A stretch of 6,029 nucleotides of DNA from NCBI GenBank assembly GCA_905479665.1, contig CAJQNM010000039.1, positions 1 to 6,029 on the forward strand, written 5' to 3'. This DNA comes from an uncultured Saprospiraceae bacterium. GTDB taxonomy: Bacteria > Bacteroidota > Bacteroidia > Chitinophagales > Saprospiraceae. Under the pieces are notes generated by a model, which worked only from the letters and a program-made list of their open reading frames with translations, made no database searches and was not told where the DNA came from. Shown here piece by piece: positions 1-5,539 of this stretch (the stretch's first letter is position 1; every line of letters starts with the position of its first letter). Both the position numbers and the translations under genes were made by a program.

Positions 1-136
1 CTGATTCCTGACCCCTGACCCCTGACCCCTGAAACCCTGCCCCCTGAAACCCTGACCCCTGACCCCTGACTCCCTGTCCCCTGAGATCCTGACCCCTGAC
101 CCCTGAACATCCTGCCCCCTGAAGTCCCTAAAATCC
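1..136. repeat. C-rich heptamer array (CTGACCC type) with higher-order repeat
   Basis: The stretch is about seventeen tandem units that all begin CTG. Most are the 7-mer CTGACCC, interspersed with 8- or 9-bp units such as CTGAAACC, CTGACTCC, CTGAGATC, CTGAACATC and CTGAAGTCC. The units fall into a larger period of five: 1-36, 37-73 and 74-111 each end with a lengthened unit, and 37-73 and 74-111 have the same order (CTGCCCC or CTGTCCC, 8-mer, CTGACCC, CTGACCC, long unit). A fourth, shorter copy starts at 112. On the plus strand TGA recurs in every frame, so the array is non-coding in the direction of the next gene. It begins at the window edge and may extend upstream. A related array lies at 4314-4364. 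Confidence 0.93.
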
Positions 137-151
137 GTATATTTCTTGCCC
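131..151 (+). promoter_or_regulatory. Conserved array tail with possible promoter -7 element for the channel gene
   Basis: The 21 nt after the array are nearly the same as 4373-4394, the tail of the second array (19 of 22 aligned positions identical, one of the differences a gap). They contain TATATTTC (138-145), one base from the Bacteroidota -7 consensus TAnnTTTG, 19 nt before the channel ATG. A -33 TTTG at the usual spacing is not visible because the array occupies that position. The promoter role is an inference; the sequence sharing is observed. Confidence 0.35.
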
Positions 152-164
152 TTAATTCGGATGA

Positions 165-1172
165 ATGGATAAGTCACTAAGAAATCTGCTATTGGCCTCA
201 TTGTTTTTGCTATTGTGGCTTTTTGTTGGAACACTCGGGTTTTATGTAATTGAGGAATTTGACTTTATCAATGCCTTCTATATGGCAGTGATTACCATGT
301 CGACAGTAGGATTTACAGAGGTGCATGAATTGTCGAATAGAGGGAGGCTGTTTACCGCTTTTTACATTTTAATGAATTTGGGTATTTTGGCCTATGCGGT
401 TTCGGTTTTGACCAGTTTTATTGTAGAAGGGAAGTTCAAATCTATTTATCAAAACTATATGACAGACTTAAAAATCAATAAATTGAAAGGCCATGTAATC
501 GTATGTGGGTACGGAAGGAATGGCAAAGAAGCATGTGCTGAGTTGAGCCGGGACAATAGAGAGTTTGTAGTGATTGAAAAAGATCAGAGCACTTCCGCAA
601 AAATTAAAAACATTTCTGGATGTCATATTGTAATAGATGATGCAACAGCAGACAATGCATTGCTAGCAGCTGGACTGAACCAAGCTGAGGTAATTATTAT
701 CACGACTCCATCGGATGCTGATAATGTCTTTATTGCGTTGACTGCGAGAGAAATGAATCCCTCGATCAAAATAATTGCGAGAGCCTCAGCAAAAGAGTCG
801 GAAGGAAAACTCTATCGGGCAGGTGCGGACAATGTAGTCTTACCTGACCACCTCGGAGGCACCTTTATGGCGCAAATGGTGACCAAACCAGTTGTCATCG
901 AGTTCTTAAATCTGATGACAGGGTACAGTGGAAAGCATTACCACCTGGAGCAATTGCGTTATGAAGACCTAAAACCTATCCATCAAGACAAGACTTTAAG
1001 TGAATTGCAAATTAATGCGTTAACCGGAGGAACGGTGATTGGTGTAAAAGACGATGTAAAAGGCTTGATACCCAGCCCGGATATGGAAACACGAATAGGT
1101 GCGAACGATACGATTCTGGTGCTTGGCGGCGAGGCTCATATTAAGGAATTAAAGCTGAAGTATTTTAGATAG
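165..1172 (+). CDS. Two-TM potassium channel with RCK (TrkA-N/TrkA-C) domain
   Basis: A 335-residue inner-membrane ion channel of the MthK/Kch type, expected to pass K+ under control of a cytosolic ligand-binding RCK domain. In order: TM1 at about residues 7-29, pore loop with filter T47-V-G-F-T-E52, TM2 at about 62-87, then a Rossmann RCK-N domain opening with the nucleotide-binding motif G115-Y-G-R-N-G120 and an acidic residue (E138) after the second strand, and a TrkA-C-like domain over the last 90 or so residues. Length and domain order are complete for the family. The filter departs from the textbook TVGYGD: Phe replaces Tyr and the second Gly is Thr. The ATG at 165 gives a short basic N-terminus directly before TM1; the ATG at 161 reads into a stop after three codons. 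The repeat array lies immediately upstream. The next gene begins 173 nt downstream, so no operon is evident. Confidence 0.93.
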   Translation: MDKSLRNLLLASLFLLLWLFVGTLGFYVIEEFDFINAFYMAVITMSTVGFTEVHELSNRGRLFTAFYILMNLGILAYAVSVLTSFIVEGKFKSIYQNYMTDLKINKLKGHVIVCGYGRNGKEACAELSRDNREFVVIEKDQSTSAKIKNISGCHIVIDDATADNALLAAGLNQAEVIIITTPSDADNVFIALTAREMNPSIKIIARASAKESEGKLYRAGADNVVLPDHLGGTFMAQMVTKPVVIEFLNLMTGYSGKHYHLEQLRYEDLKPIHQDKTLSELQINALTGGTVIGVKDDVKGLIPSPDMETRIGANDTILVLGGEAHIKELKLKYFR

Positions 1173-1345
1173 ATGGACTTTGCACTATGTCAGCCAAAGG
1201 ACTATCCTATTCTTGGTAGTAGGGTGATCCGGTCTGAATGGCTGCAAGGGCCAAACTGAAAATTCTTTTTTGTCCCGCTGAGATACTAGAAATGCAGCAA
1301 TTCAGAATCGGCACCAATTTGATGTTACTGTTGTTTCAATCGGTG

Positions 1346-2173
1346 ATGAAGTACAACTATTATAGAAGAAGATCCGGCTGGCATTTTGCCATCCTATCAG
1401 TTGGTGTTACGACATTGATGAGTGCCTGTGCAATGCAGCGAGATGCTGTGGACTTTAGCCAGGGACAGTGGATCGACCTAACCCATGCCTATGAATCAAG
1501 TACGCCTTACTGGCCGACGGCCTCTGGATTTCAGCTGGATACCGTGTTTGAGGGCTTGACGGATAAGGGGTATTACTATTCTGCCTATTCGTTCAAGAGT
1601 GCAGAGCATGGAGGTACACATATTGACGCACCGGTCCATTTTGCGGAGGGAAAGGAAAGTGTTGATCAGATCCCGATAAGTCGACTGGTCGGTCCTGCTG
1701 TGGTGGTAGATGTCTCAGATTCTTGCAGCAACTATATAGATTATCAGATTTCGGTAGCTGATCTGCAGCATTGGGAAACTACCCATGGAGAGATTGAGGA
1801 TGGATCTATTTTACTTTTTCGCACGGGCTTGTCGGATTTTTGGCCTGACCGAAAGTCCTATATGGGCACGGCAGCACAAGGTGAGTCTGCCGTTGCACTG
1901 TTGCATTTTCCCGGTCTTCATCCCGATGCTGCCCAGTGGCTAGTCGACCACCGCAATATACTCGCCTTAGGCTTGGATACGCCAAGTATTGATTATGGTA
2001 GGTCTTCACAGTTTCTTTCCCATCGCATCTTATTTGCAGAAAATATTCCGGCCTTTGAAAACCTTGCCGGCTTATCGATGCTGCCGCCACGTGGAGCCCA
2101 AATTATTGCACTGCCCATGAAAATCAAAGGAGGTAGCGGAGGACCACTGCGCATCGTAGCTTGGTTGAGGTAG
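1346..2173 (+). CDS. Cyclase-family (kynurenine formamidase-like) metal hydrolase, lipoprotein
   Basis: A 275-residue protein of the cyclase family (Pfam PF04199 type), whose members are divalent-metal hydrolases such as kynurenine formamidase and isatin hydrolase. Seen directly: DLTH at 44-47, TPYWP at 53-57, the signature H88-G-G-T-H-I-D-A-P-V-H98 that supplies metal ligands, and near the C-terminus GLDTPSID followed by a conserved His and a Glu-Asn pair. The reading frame is open from 1238, but the ATG at 1346 is preferred because it gives a typical lipoprotein signal: basic n-region (YYRRR), hydrophobic stretch, and lipobox LMSAC with Cys28. The enzyme should therefore be anchored in the periplasm or outer membrane, unlike the usual cytosolic formamidases. 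There are no tryptophan-degradation genes nearby, so the substrate cannot be named. The stop codon lies inside a terminator-like hairpin. Confidence 0.88.
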   Translation: MKYNYYRRRSGWHFAILSVGVTTLMSACAMQRDAVDFSQGQWIDLTHAYESSTPYWPTASGFQLDTVFEGLTDKGYYYSAYSFKSAEHGGTHIDAPVHFAEGKESVDQIPISRLVGPAVVVDVSDSCSNYIDYQISVADLQHWETTHGEIEDGSILLFRTGLSDFWPDRKSYMGTAAQGESAVALLHFPGLHPDAAQWLVDHRNILALGLDTPSIDYGRSSQFLSHRILFAENIPAFENLAGLSMLPPRGAQIIALPMKIKGGSGGPLRIVAWLR

Positions 2174-2209
2174 AGCGTACGTGCTAGTGTTCTCGTGCTC
2201 TACGTTTTT
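2170..2209 (+). terminator. Rho-independent-type terminator overlapping the cyclase stop codon
   Basis: GTAGAGC (2170-2176) pairs perfectly with GCTCTAC (2197-2203). The stem can extend by ACG/CGT (2179-2181 with 2194-2196) across a 2-nt bulge, leaving a 12-nt loop. A run of five T (2205-2209) follows after one base. The left arm includes the TAG stop of the cyclase gene. The hairpin also contains the GTG at 2195 that would give the longest sulfatase reading frame, which argues against that start. Confidence 0.7.
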
Positions 2210-2260
2210 ATTGATATGTATACCTGTTTTTATCAAAATGCGACGTTTATGTTTTTGAGA

Positions 2261-3808
2261 ATGATTTCTAGCGCAGCACGATTGAGCATTATCTCGGTGC
2301 TGATTCTTACTTTTTTGACAGCAAGTCTTACGGCTCAGGAAACGAGTCATGAGCAACCCAACATTGTCCTCTTTCTCGTAGATGACATGGGCTGGCAAGA
2401 TACCTCTGTCCCATTTTGGGATTCTGTAACAGCGTACAACCGATTGTACACGACACCTAACATGGAACGCTTGGCCGCACAGGGGATGAAGTTTACTCAG
2501 GCGTATGCAACTCCCGTGTGTTCTCCGACCAGGATCAGTCTCATGACGGGGATGAATGCAGTACGGCATCGAGTCACCAATTGGACGTTGCACAAGGATG
2601 CCCTCCAGCCGATGGAGACGAATCACCAAGTCCTCGATTTTCCACGGTGGAATGTGAATGGTCTGAGCCCCGTCGCTGGAGATCCGTTGGCGGTGCATGC
2701 CACTCCAATGCCACAGATGCTTATGGATGCGGGATATTTCACAGTTCATTGTGGGAAGGCACACCTGGGTGCGATTGGAACACCGGGAGAAGATCCCTTA
2801 AACCTGGGCTTTGATGTCAATATTGCTGGCCATGCCGCGGGGGCCCCGGCGAGTTACCATGGTAAAGATGATTTTGGAATACATTCAGAGCATGGATCCG
2901 TTTGGGGAGTTCCTGGCTTAGAAAAATACCACGGTACTCCTATTAATCTTACGGAGGCCTTGACGCGCGAGGCTCTTGCAAGCTTGGATCAGCGCAAAAA
3001 CGAAGGGCCTTTTTTCTTGTATATGTCGCACTATGCGGTGCATACCCCGATCATGGCTGATTCCAGATTTGTGCAGAAATACTACGACCTCGGACTCGAT
3101 TCTGTCGAGGCACGTTATGCTTCGATGGTAGAAAGCATGGACAAAAGTTTGGGCGATATCTTGGATTACCTAGCGGCACGAGATCTTGCCGATGAGACCA
3201 TCGTACTCTTTATGTCGGACAATGGAGGACTGAGTGCAGTGGCGCGGGGAGGGGAGAAGCACACCCATAATGTACCCTTGTCGAGTGGCAAAGGGTCGAT
3301 GCATGAGGGAGGCGTACGAGAGCCAATGATGGTGTCCTGGCCCGGAGTAGTAAAACCAGGAAGCTCCACCGATCAATACTTGATCATCGAGGATTTTTTC
3401 GCGACCATTCTCGAGATGGCAGGAGTAGATCAAAACTCTGCAGTACAAGATATCGATGGACAGAGTTTTGTGCCGATGCTAAAGGGAAAACAAATGAACT
3501 ACCAAGAGCGTCCGCTGGTATGGCACTACCCCAACGAGTGGGGCCCGACAGGACCCGGGATAGGTGCAGCGAGTGCCATTCGCTTGGGAGACTATAAATT
3601 GATTTATTACCACCAAGATCAGCGCATGGAGCTCTTTAATATCTCTGAAGATATTGCGGAGGAACAAAATTTGGTGGAGGAAAATCCAGCGCAACAAAAG
3701 GTCCTAGCAAAAAAGCTCTCCGACTACTTGAGAGATAAAAATGCACAGATGCCAAGGATCAAATCTACTGGAGAAGTAGTGCCGTATCCTGATGGAATGC
3801 GGGACTAG
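2261..3808 (+). CDS. Secreted type I (formylglycine-dependent) sulfatase
   Basis: A 515-residue sulfatase of the alkaline-phosphatase superfamily (PF00884), which removes sulfate esters from a carbohydrate or aryl substrate after its active-site Cys is matured to formylglycine. A Sec signal peptide spans about residues 1-25 (cut after LTA, before QE). Metal ligands D41-D42 lie in LVDDMGW; the sulfatase motif is C87-S-P-T-R91; further active-site candidates are K166 and H168 (CGKAHLG), H257 and H261 (SHYAVHTP), D320-N321 (SDNGG) and K344 (GKGSMHEGG). All key positions are intact and the length is normal. In-frame starts at 2249 and 2216 would only lengthen the signal peptide, and GTG 2195 lies in the upstream terminator hairpin. 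The Cys-type motif implies an anSME-like maturase elsewhere in the genome. Substrate class is not readable from the motifs; sulfated marine polysaccharide is an inference from the lineage. The cupin gene follows after 53 nt. Confidence 0.94.
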   Translation: MISSAARLSIISVLILTFLTASLTAQETSHEQPNIVLFLVDDMGWQDTSVPFWDSVTAYNRLYTTPNMERLAAQGMKFTQAYATPVCSPTRISLMTGMNAVRHRVTNWTLHKDALQPMETNHQVLDFPRWNVNGLSPVAGDPLAVHATPMPQMLMDAGYFTVHCGKAHLGAIGTPGEDPLNLGFDVNIAGHAAGAPASYHGKDDFGIHSEHGSVWGVPGLEKYHGTPINLTEALTREALASLDQRKNEGPFFLYMSHYAVHTPIMADSRFVQKYYDLGLDSVEARYASMVESMDKSLGDILDYLAARDLADETIVLFMSDNGGLSAVARGGEKHTHNVPLSSGKGSMHEGGVREPMMVSWPGVVKPGSSTDQYLIIEDFFATILEMAGVDQNSAVQDIDGQSFVPMLKGKQMNYQERPLVWHYPNEWGPTGPGIGAASAIRLGDYKLIYYHQDQRMELFNISEDIAEEQNLVEENPAQQKVLAKKLSDYLRDKNAQMPRIKSTGEVVPYPDGMRD

Positions 3809-3839
3809 CGAGCGCTCTGTAACGACAATACTTCGATTG

Positions 3840-3856
3840 GTTTGTAGAAAACAAAC
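3840..3856. repeat. Short perfect inverted repeat before the cupin gene
   Basis: GTTTGT (3840-3845) and ACAAAC (3851-3856) are perfect complements around a 5-nt A-rich spacer and end 5 nt before the cupin ATG. It could be an operator half-site pair or a small mRNA hairpin over the ribosome-binding region. At 6 bp per arm it could also be chance. Confidence 0.4.
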
Positions 3857-3861
3857 ATAAA

Positions 3862-4296
3862 ATGAAAGAAAAAGAGATTATCCGCAACGGAGAAGGGGAG
3901 AACTACAACTACACCCAAGATCATTGTTTTGTCAAGCTCTCGTCAAAAAACACCAATGGTGAATTGTGCTTTATCGAGGACAAATTGAAACCTGGTTTTT
4001 ACCTGGCTCGTCATCACCATAAAATCATGACCGAGGTATTTTACATTCTAGAAGGGGAGGTGGAGTTGATCTTTGACGATGAAAGCACTATCTGCCGACC
4101 CGGAGATACAATCACCGTACCTCCGAATATATGGCATGCGGCAAGCTGTGAAAAGGGAGGTAAGATGTTGACTATTTTCAAAAACGGACAGTTTGATCTC
4201 TACCTAGAGCGGTTGTCGAAAATGTCTGACAGTGACTTTGCAGATAAGGAGTTGATGAAATCGATATCGGAGGAGTTTGATATTTATGAGGAGTAG
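3862..4296 (+). CDS. Small single-domain cupin protein
   Basis: A 144-residue cytosolic protein (no signal peptide) with one cupin_2 beta-barrel. Cupin motif 1 is an exact fit: G45-X5-H51-x-H53-X4-E58-X6-G65. Motif 2 is G81-X5-P87-x-N89-x2-H92, with Asn in place of the usual Gly. The metal ligands H51, H53, E58 and H92 are all present, so a bound divalent metal is expected. The C-terminal 40 or so residues are charged and probably helical (ERLSKMSDSDF and on) and are not part of the core barrel. Proteins of this type act as sugar isomerases, dioxygenases or ligand sensors; nothing here selects one. Position 53 nt after the sulfatase on the same strand, with no terminator between, suggests cotranscription. 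The ATG at 3862 follows an A-rich stretch typical of Bacteroidota starts. Confidence 0.85.
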   Translation: MKEKEIIRNGEGENYNYTQDHCFVKLSSKNTNGELCFIEDKLKPGFYLARHHHKIMTEVFYILEGEVELIFDDESTICRPGDTITVPPNIWHAASCEKGGKMLTIFKNGQFDLYLERLSKMSDSDFADKELMKSISEEFDIYEE

Positions 4297-4313
4297 TTGT
4301 TGAGACGTTAGAT

Positions 4314-4364
4314 CTTCAGACTTCAGACTTCAGACTCCAGACTCCTGATTTCCCTGACCCCTGA
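4314..4364. repeat. Second heptamer array (CTTCAGA to CCCCTGA gradient)
   Basis: Tandem units read CTTCAGA three times (4314-4334), then CTCCAGA, CTCCTGA, a 9-bp TTTCCCTGA and CCCCTGA (4358-4364). The unit drifts stepwise from CTTCAGA to the CCCCTGA found in the array at the window start, so the two arrays are related. It starts 17 nt after the cupin stop codon. Confidence 0.88.
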
Positions 4365-4372
4365 TACCGCCG

Positions 4373-4394
4373 AAACCCGTAGATTTCTTGGCCC
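4373..4394 (+). promoter_or_regulatory. Conserved tail of second array, promoter-like
   Basis: This stretch matches 131-151 (AAAYCCGTAKATTTCTT followed by GCCC or GGCCC) and, like it, directly follows a heptamer array. It contains TAGATTTC (4380-4387), one base from TAnnTTTG. Unlike the first copy, no convincing gene starts soon after it: the ATG at 4407 opens only a 25-residue frame. The sharing is seen; a promoter role is inferred. Confidence 0.35.
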
Positions 4395-4560
4395 GATTGA
4401 TCCAGCATGAACTGTCTGATTCTTGATAGGTGGTGTGGCGAGATATGCGTCTATAAACGTTCTCAGTCGGTTATGCACGGATAGAAGCTGAAGTGATCTT
4501 TTTATGCAAGATTCACTAGACTAGTACGGCGAGTTGGATGCCAATTGGATGAGTAACCAA
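4395..4560. other. Intergenic stretch without a recognisable gene
   Basis: Neither strand carries a recognisable coding region. Present are a 25-codon frame at 4407-4484 with no family resemblance, an imperfect hairpin GTGATCTT / AAGATTCAC with a 7-nt loop (4493-4516, one bulged T, no T-run after it), and the short direct repeat TTGGATG at two places about 11 nt apart near 4535-4550. It may be the decayed leader or body of a gene once served by the array tail upstream. Confidence 0.5.
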
Positions 4561-4566
4561 AACCAC

Positions 4567-4597
4567 TTGCCTGATAGTCAATTATTATTTACCTTTA
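4567..4597 (+). promoter_or_regulatory. Bacteroidota-type promoter of hicAB
   Basis: CTTG (TTG at 4567-4569) is followed by a 20-nt spacer and TACCTTTA (4590-4597), one base from TAnnTTTG. The spacing matches the Bacteroidota -33/-7 arrangement. The predicted transcript start is at about 4601-4604, at the GTG start codon of hicA. Confidence 0.55.
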
Positions 4598-4601
4598 GGC
4601 A

Positions 4602-4799
4602 GTGAAATACAGTGCTTTCTGGAGGCTCTTGAAGAAAGATGGCTGGTATCCAGTCAGTCAATCGGGCTCGCATGTAAAGCTACGTCATCCAACCAAGAAA
4701 GGAATGATCATATTTCCAAATCACGGTAGTCGTGAATTAGGTAAGGGATTGGAAATGAAACTTAGAAAACTAGCTAGATTTAATGAAAAGAACAAATAG
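4602..4799 (+). CDS. hicA: HicA-type mRNA interferase toxin
   Basis: A 65-residue HicA toxin, a small double-stranded-RNA-binding-fold protein that cleaves mRNA and halts growth when not bound by HicB. Seen: the family N-terminus LLKKDGW (9-15), the core QSGSHVKLRHP with catalytic His24, a second segment IIFPNHG, and the ELGKGL motif typical of the family before the last helix. The start is GTG at 4602: the family's N-terminus begins within a few residues of the LLKKDGW motif, no ATG is available in frame nearby, and the frame closes just upstream. The gene overlaps hicB by 17 nt, so the two are translated together. A promoter-like pair of boxes lies directly upstream and may produce a leaderless mRNA. 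Base composition is more A/T-rich than the sulfatase region, in keeping with a mobile module. Confidence 0.92.
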   Translation: MKYSAFWRLLKKDGWYPVSQSGSHVKLRHPTKKGMIIFPNHGSRELGKGLEMKLRKLARFNEKNK

Positions 4800-5178
4800 A
4801 AAGTATGAGTTTATAGTTGAGAAGACCAAGACTGGATTCTCGGCCTATTGCGACAGCGCACCTATATTTACATCTGGGTCAACCATAACAGAATTAAACT
4901 TGAACATACTGGAGGCAACCAACCTTTTTCTTGAGGATGAGGAAATCGAGGTCACGATGAAAAATATTGATTTGGCAATCGATTTAAAGCAATTCTTTCA
5001 ACACTATAGAGTATTAAATGGAAAATTTCTCGCCAAGCGGATCGGTATGAACGAGACTTTACTTAGTCAGTATGTCACTGGAAAAAAGAAGCCGTCACGA
5101 AAGCAAGTAAATAAAATCATAGACGGTATTCAGGAAATCGGCAGGGAACTTAGCGAGCTAAATCTTATCAGTGCCTAG
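4783..5178 (+). CDS. hicB: HicB-type antitoxin with C-terminal helix-turn-helix
   Basis: A 131-residue antitoxin that binds and neutralises HicA and probably represses the hicAB promoter. Residues 7-55 form the partial RNase-H-like HicB domain (YEFIVEKTKTGFSAYCD, then the helix with ITELNLNILEATNLFLED). Residues about 69-115 are an Xre-like helix-turn-helix (FLAKRIGMNETLLSQYVTGKKKPS). This two-domain form is common for HicB in Bacteroidota. The ATG at 4783 lies inside hicA. The stop codon TAG (5176-5178) falls within the terminal inverted repeat, or target duplication, of the palindromic element that follows. Removing that element restores the same stop, so the protein appears intact. Confidence 0.9.
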   Translation: MKRTNRKYEFIVEKTKTGFSAYCDSAPIFTSGSTITELNLNILEATNLFLEDEEIEVTMKNIDLAIDLKQFFQHYRVLNGKFLAKRIGMNETLLSQYVTGKKKPSRKQVNKIIDGIQEIGRELSELNLISA

Positions 5179-5342
5179 GAGGCTGTTGAAATACTAACTC
5201 TGATTCGTTCGCGGCTTCTTTTACCCGCATACTTCACCAAAAATACTCGATATAGCTCGGCTATTTCTGCGTTTTTTGGCTCGTCTGCAACCAAAATAAG
5301 CTAGCGAGCCAAATCGAGCCAGTAGTTCAACAGCCTCCTAGG
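5174..5342. mobile_element. MITE-like full-length palindromic element inserted at the hicB stop
   Basis: The ends CCTAGGAGGCTGTTGAA (5174-5190) and its exact reverse complement (5326-5342) form a 17-bp perfect inverted repeat. Homology continues inward with few mismatches (TACT..CTC, then GATT, TCGC, GCTT, TTTT) and ends in a central stem ATAGC-TCG-GCTAT (5252-5264). CCAAAAA (5237-5243) and TTTTTGG (5273-5279) are placed symmetrically, and the whole structure centres on 5258. Read as an insertion, the body is 5179-5337 (159 bp) flanked by CTAG at 5175-5178 and 5338-5341 as a possible 4-bp target duplication; because CTAG is itself a palindrome, this cannot be separated from the repeat. It is too short to encode a transposase, which fits a non-autonomous element moved in trans. 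It also could fold as one long RNA hairpin and end transcription from hicAB. Confidence 0.8.
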
Positions 5343-5520
5343 TGTTGCCCCATCCATCGAGATAATTTCGGGTGAGCGAGGATTTTCTCTACCCTGTATG
5401 TAATCTACTAGCTGGACCACAATGTCACTGGCACCCGCTTGTTTGGCAAGGCGAAAACTAACTTACGCTGAGTAGACTTTTGTGCTGACCGAGACCCCAT
5501 TTCATTGATAGAAGGAATCT
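5338..5520 (-). pseudogene. Possible C-terminal remnant of an unrecognised minus-strand gene
   Basis: Read on the minus strand, 5520-5450 gives a natural-looking peptide (PSINEMGSRSAQKST and on) and, after a frame change near 5459, a second one (FRLAKQAGASDIVVQLVDY, then RENPRSPEIISMDGAT) that runs to the palindromic element. If the element and one CTAG are removed, the frame would end five residues later at a TGA inside the hicB 3' end, as in a convergent gene pair. The stretch lacks a start and has stop codons at both frame edges. I do not recognise the family. Amino-acid composition looks protein-like, but the piece is short enough for chance. Confidence 0.3.
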
Positions 5521-5539
5521 AAGATCTATGTGCAGAAAG

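Noticed and set aside
1..127. Repetitive Gly/Ser/Arg-rich protein on the minus strand of the heptamer array
   Set aside because: The frame is open only because the strand lacks T-rich stops; a 7-bp unit leaves any frame open. No start context or downstream gene supports it.
1..136. CRISPR array
   Set aside because: The units are 7-9 bp in direct tandem with no unique spacers and no cas genes.
1178..1199. Terminator after the channel gene (CTTTG/CAAAG)
   Set aside because: Only five base pairs with a 12-nt loop and no T-run after it.
1238..1345. Upstream extension of the cyclase frame to ATG 1238
   Set aside because: The extra 36 residues would bury a clean lipoprotein signal that begins at ATG 1346.
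2195..2260. Longest sulfatase frame starting at GTG 2195
   Set aside because: The GTG lies in the right arm of the terminator hairpin, and the added residues would put an implausible stretch before a good signal peptide starting at 2261 (or 2249).
2072..2814. Long open frames on both strands inside the sulfatase and cyclase genes
   Set aside because: They lie fully over well-supported genes, have compositions rich in Cys, His and Arg typical of shadow frames, and show no family motifs.
4407..4484. 25-residue frame after the second array tail
   Set aside because: No family resemblance and no ribosome site; too short to separate from chance.
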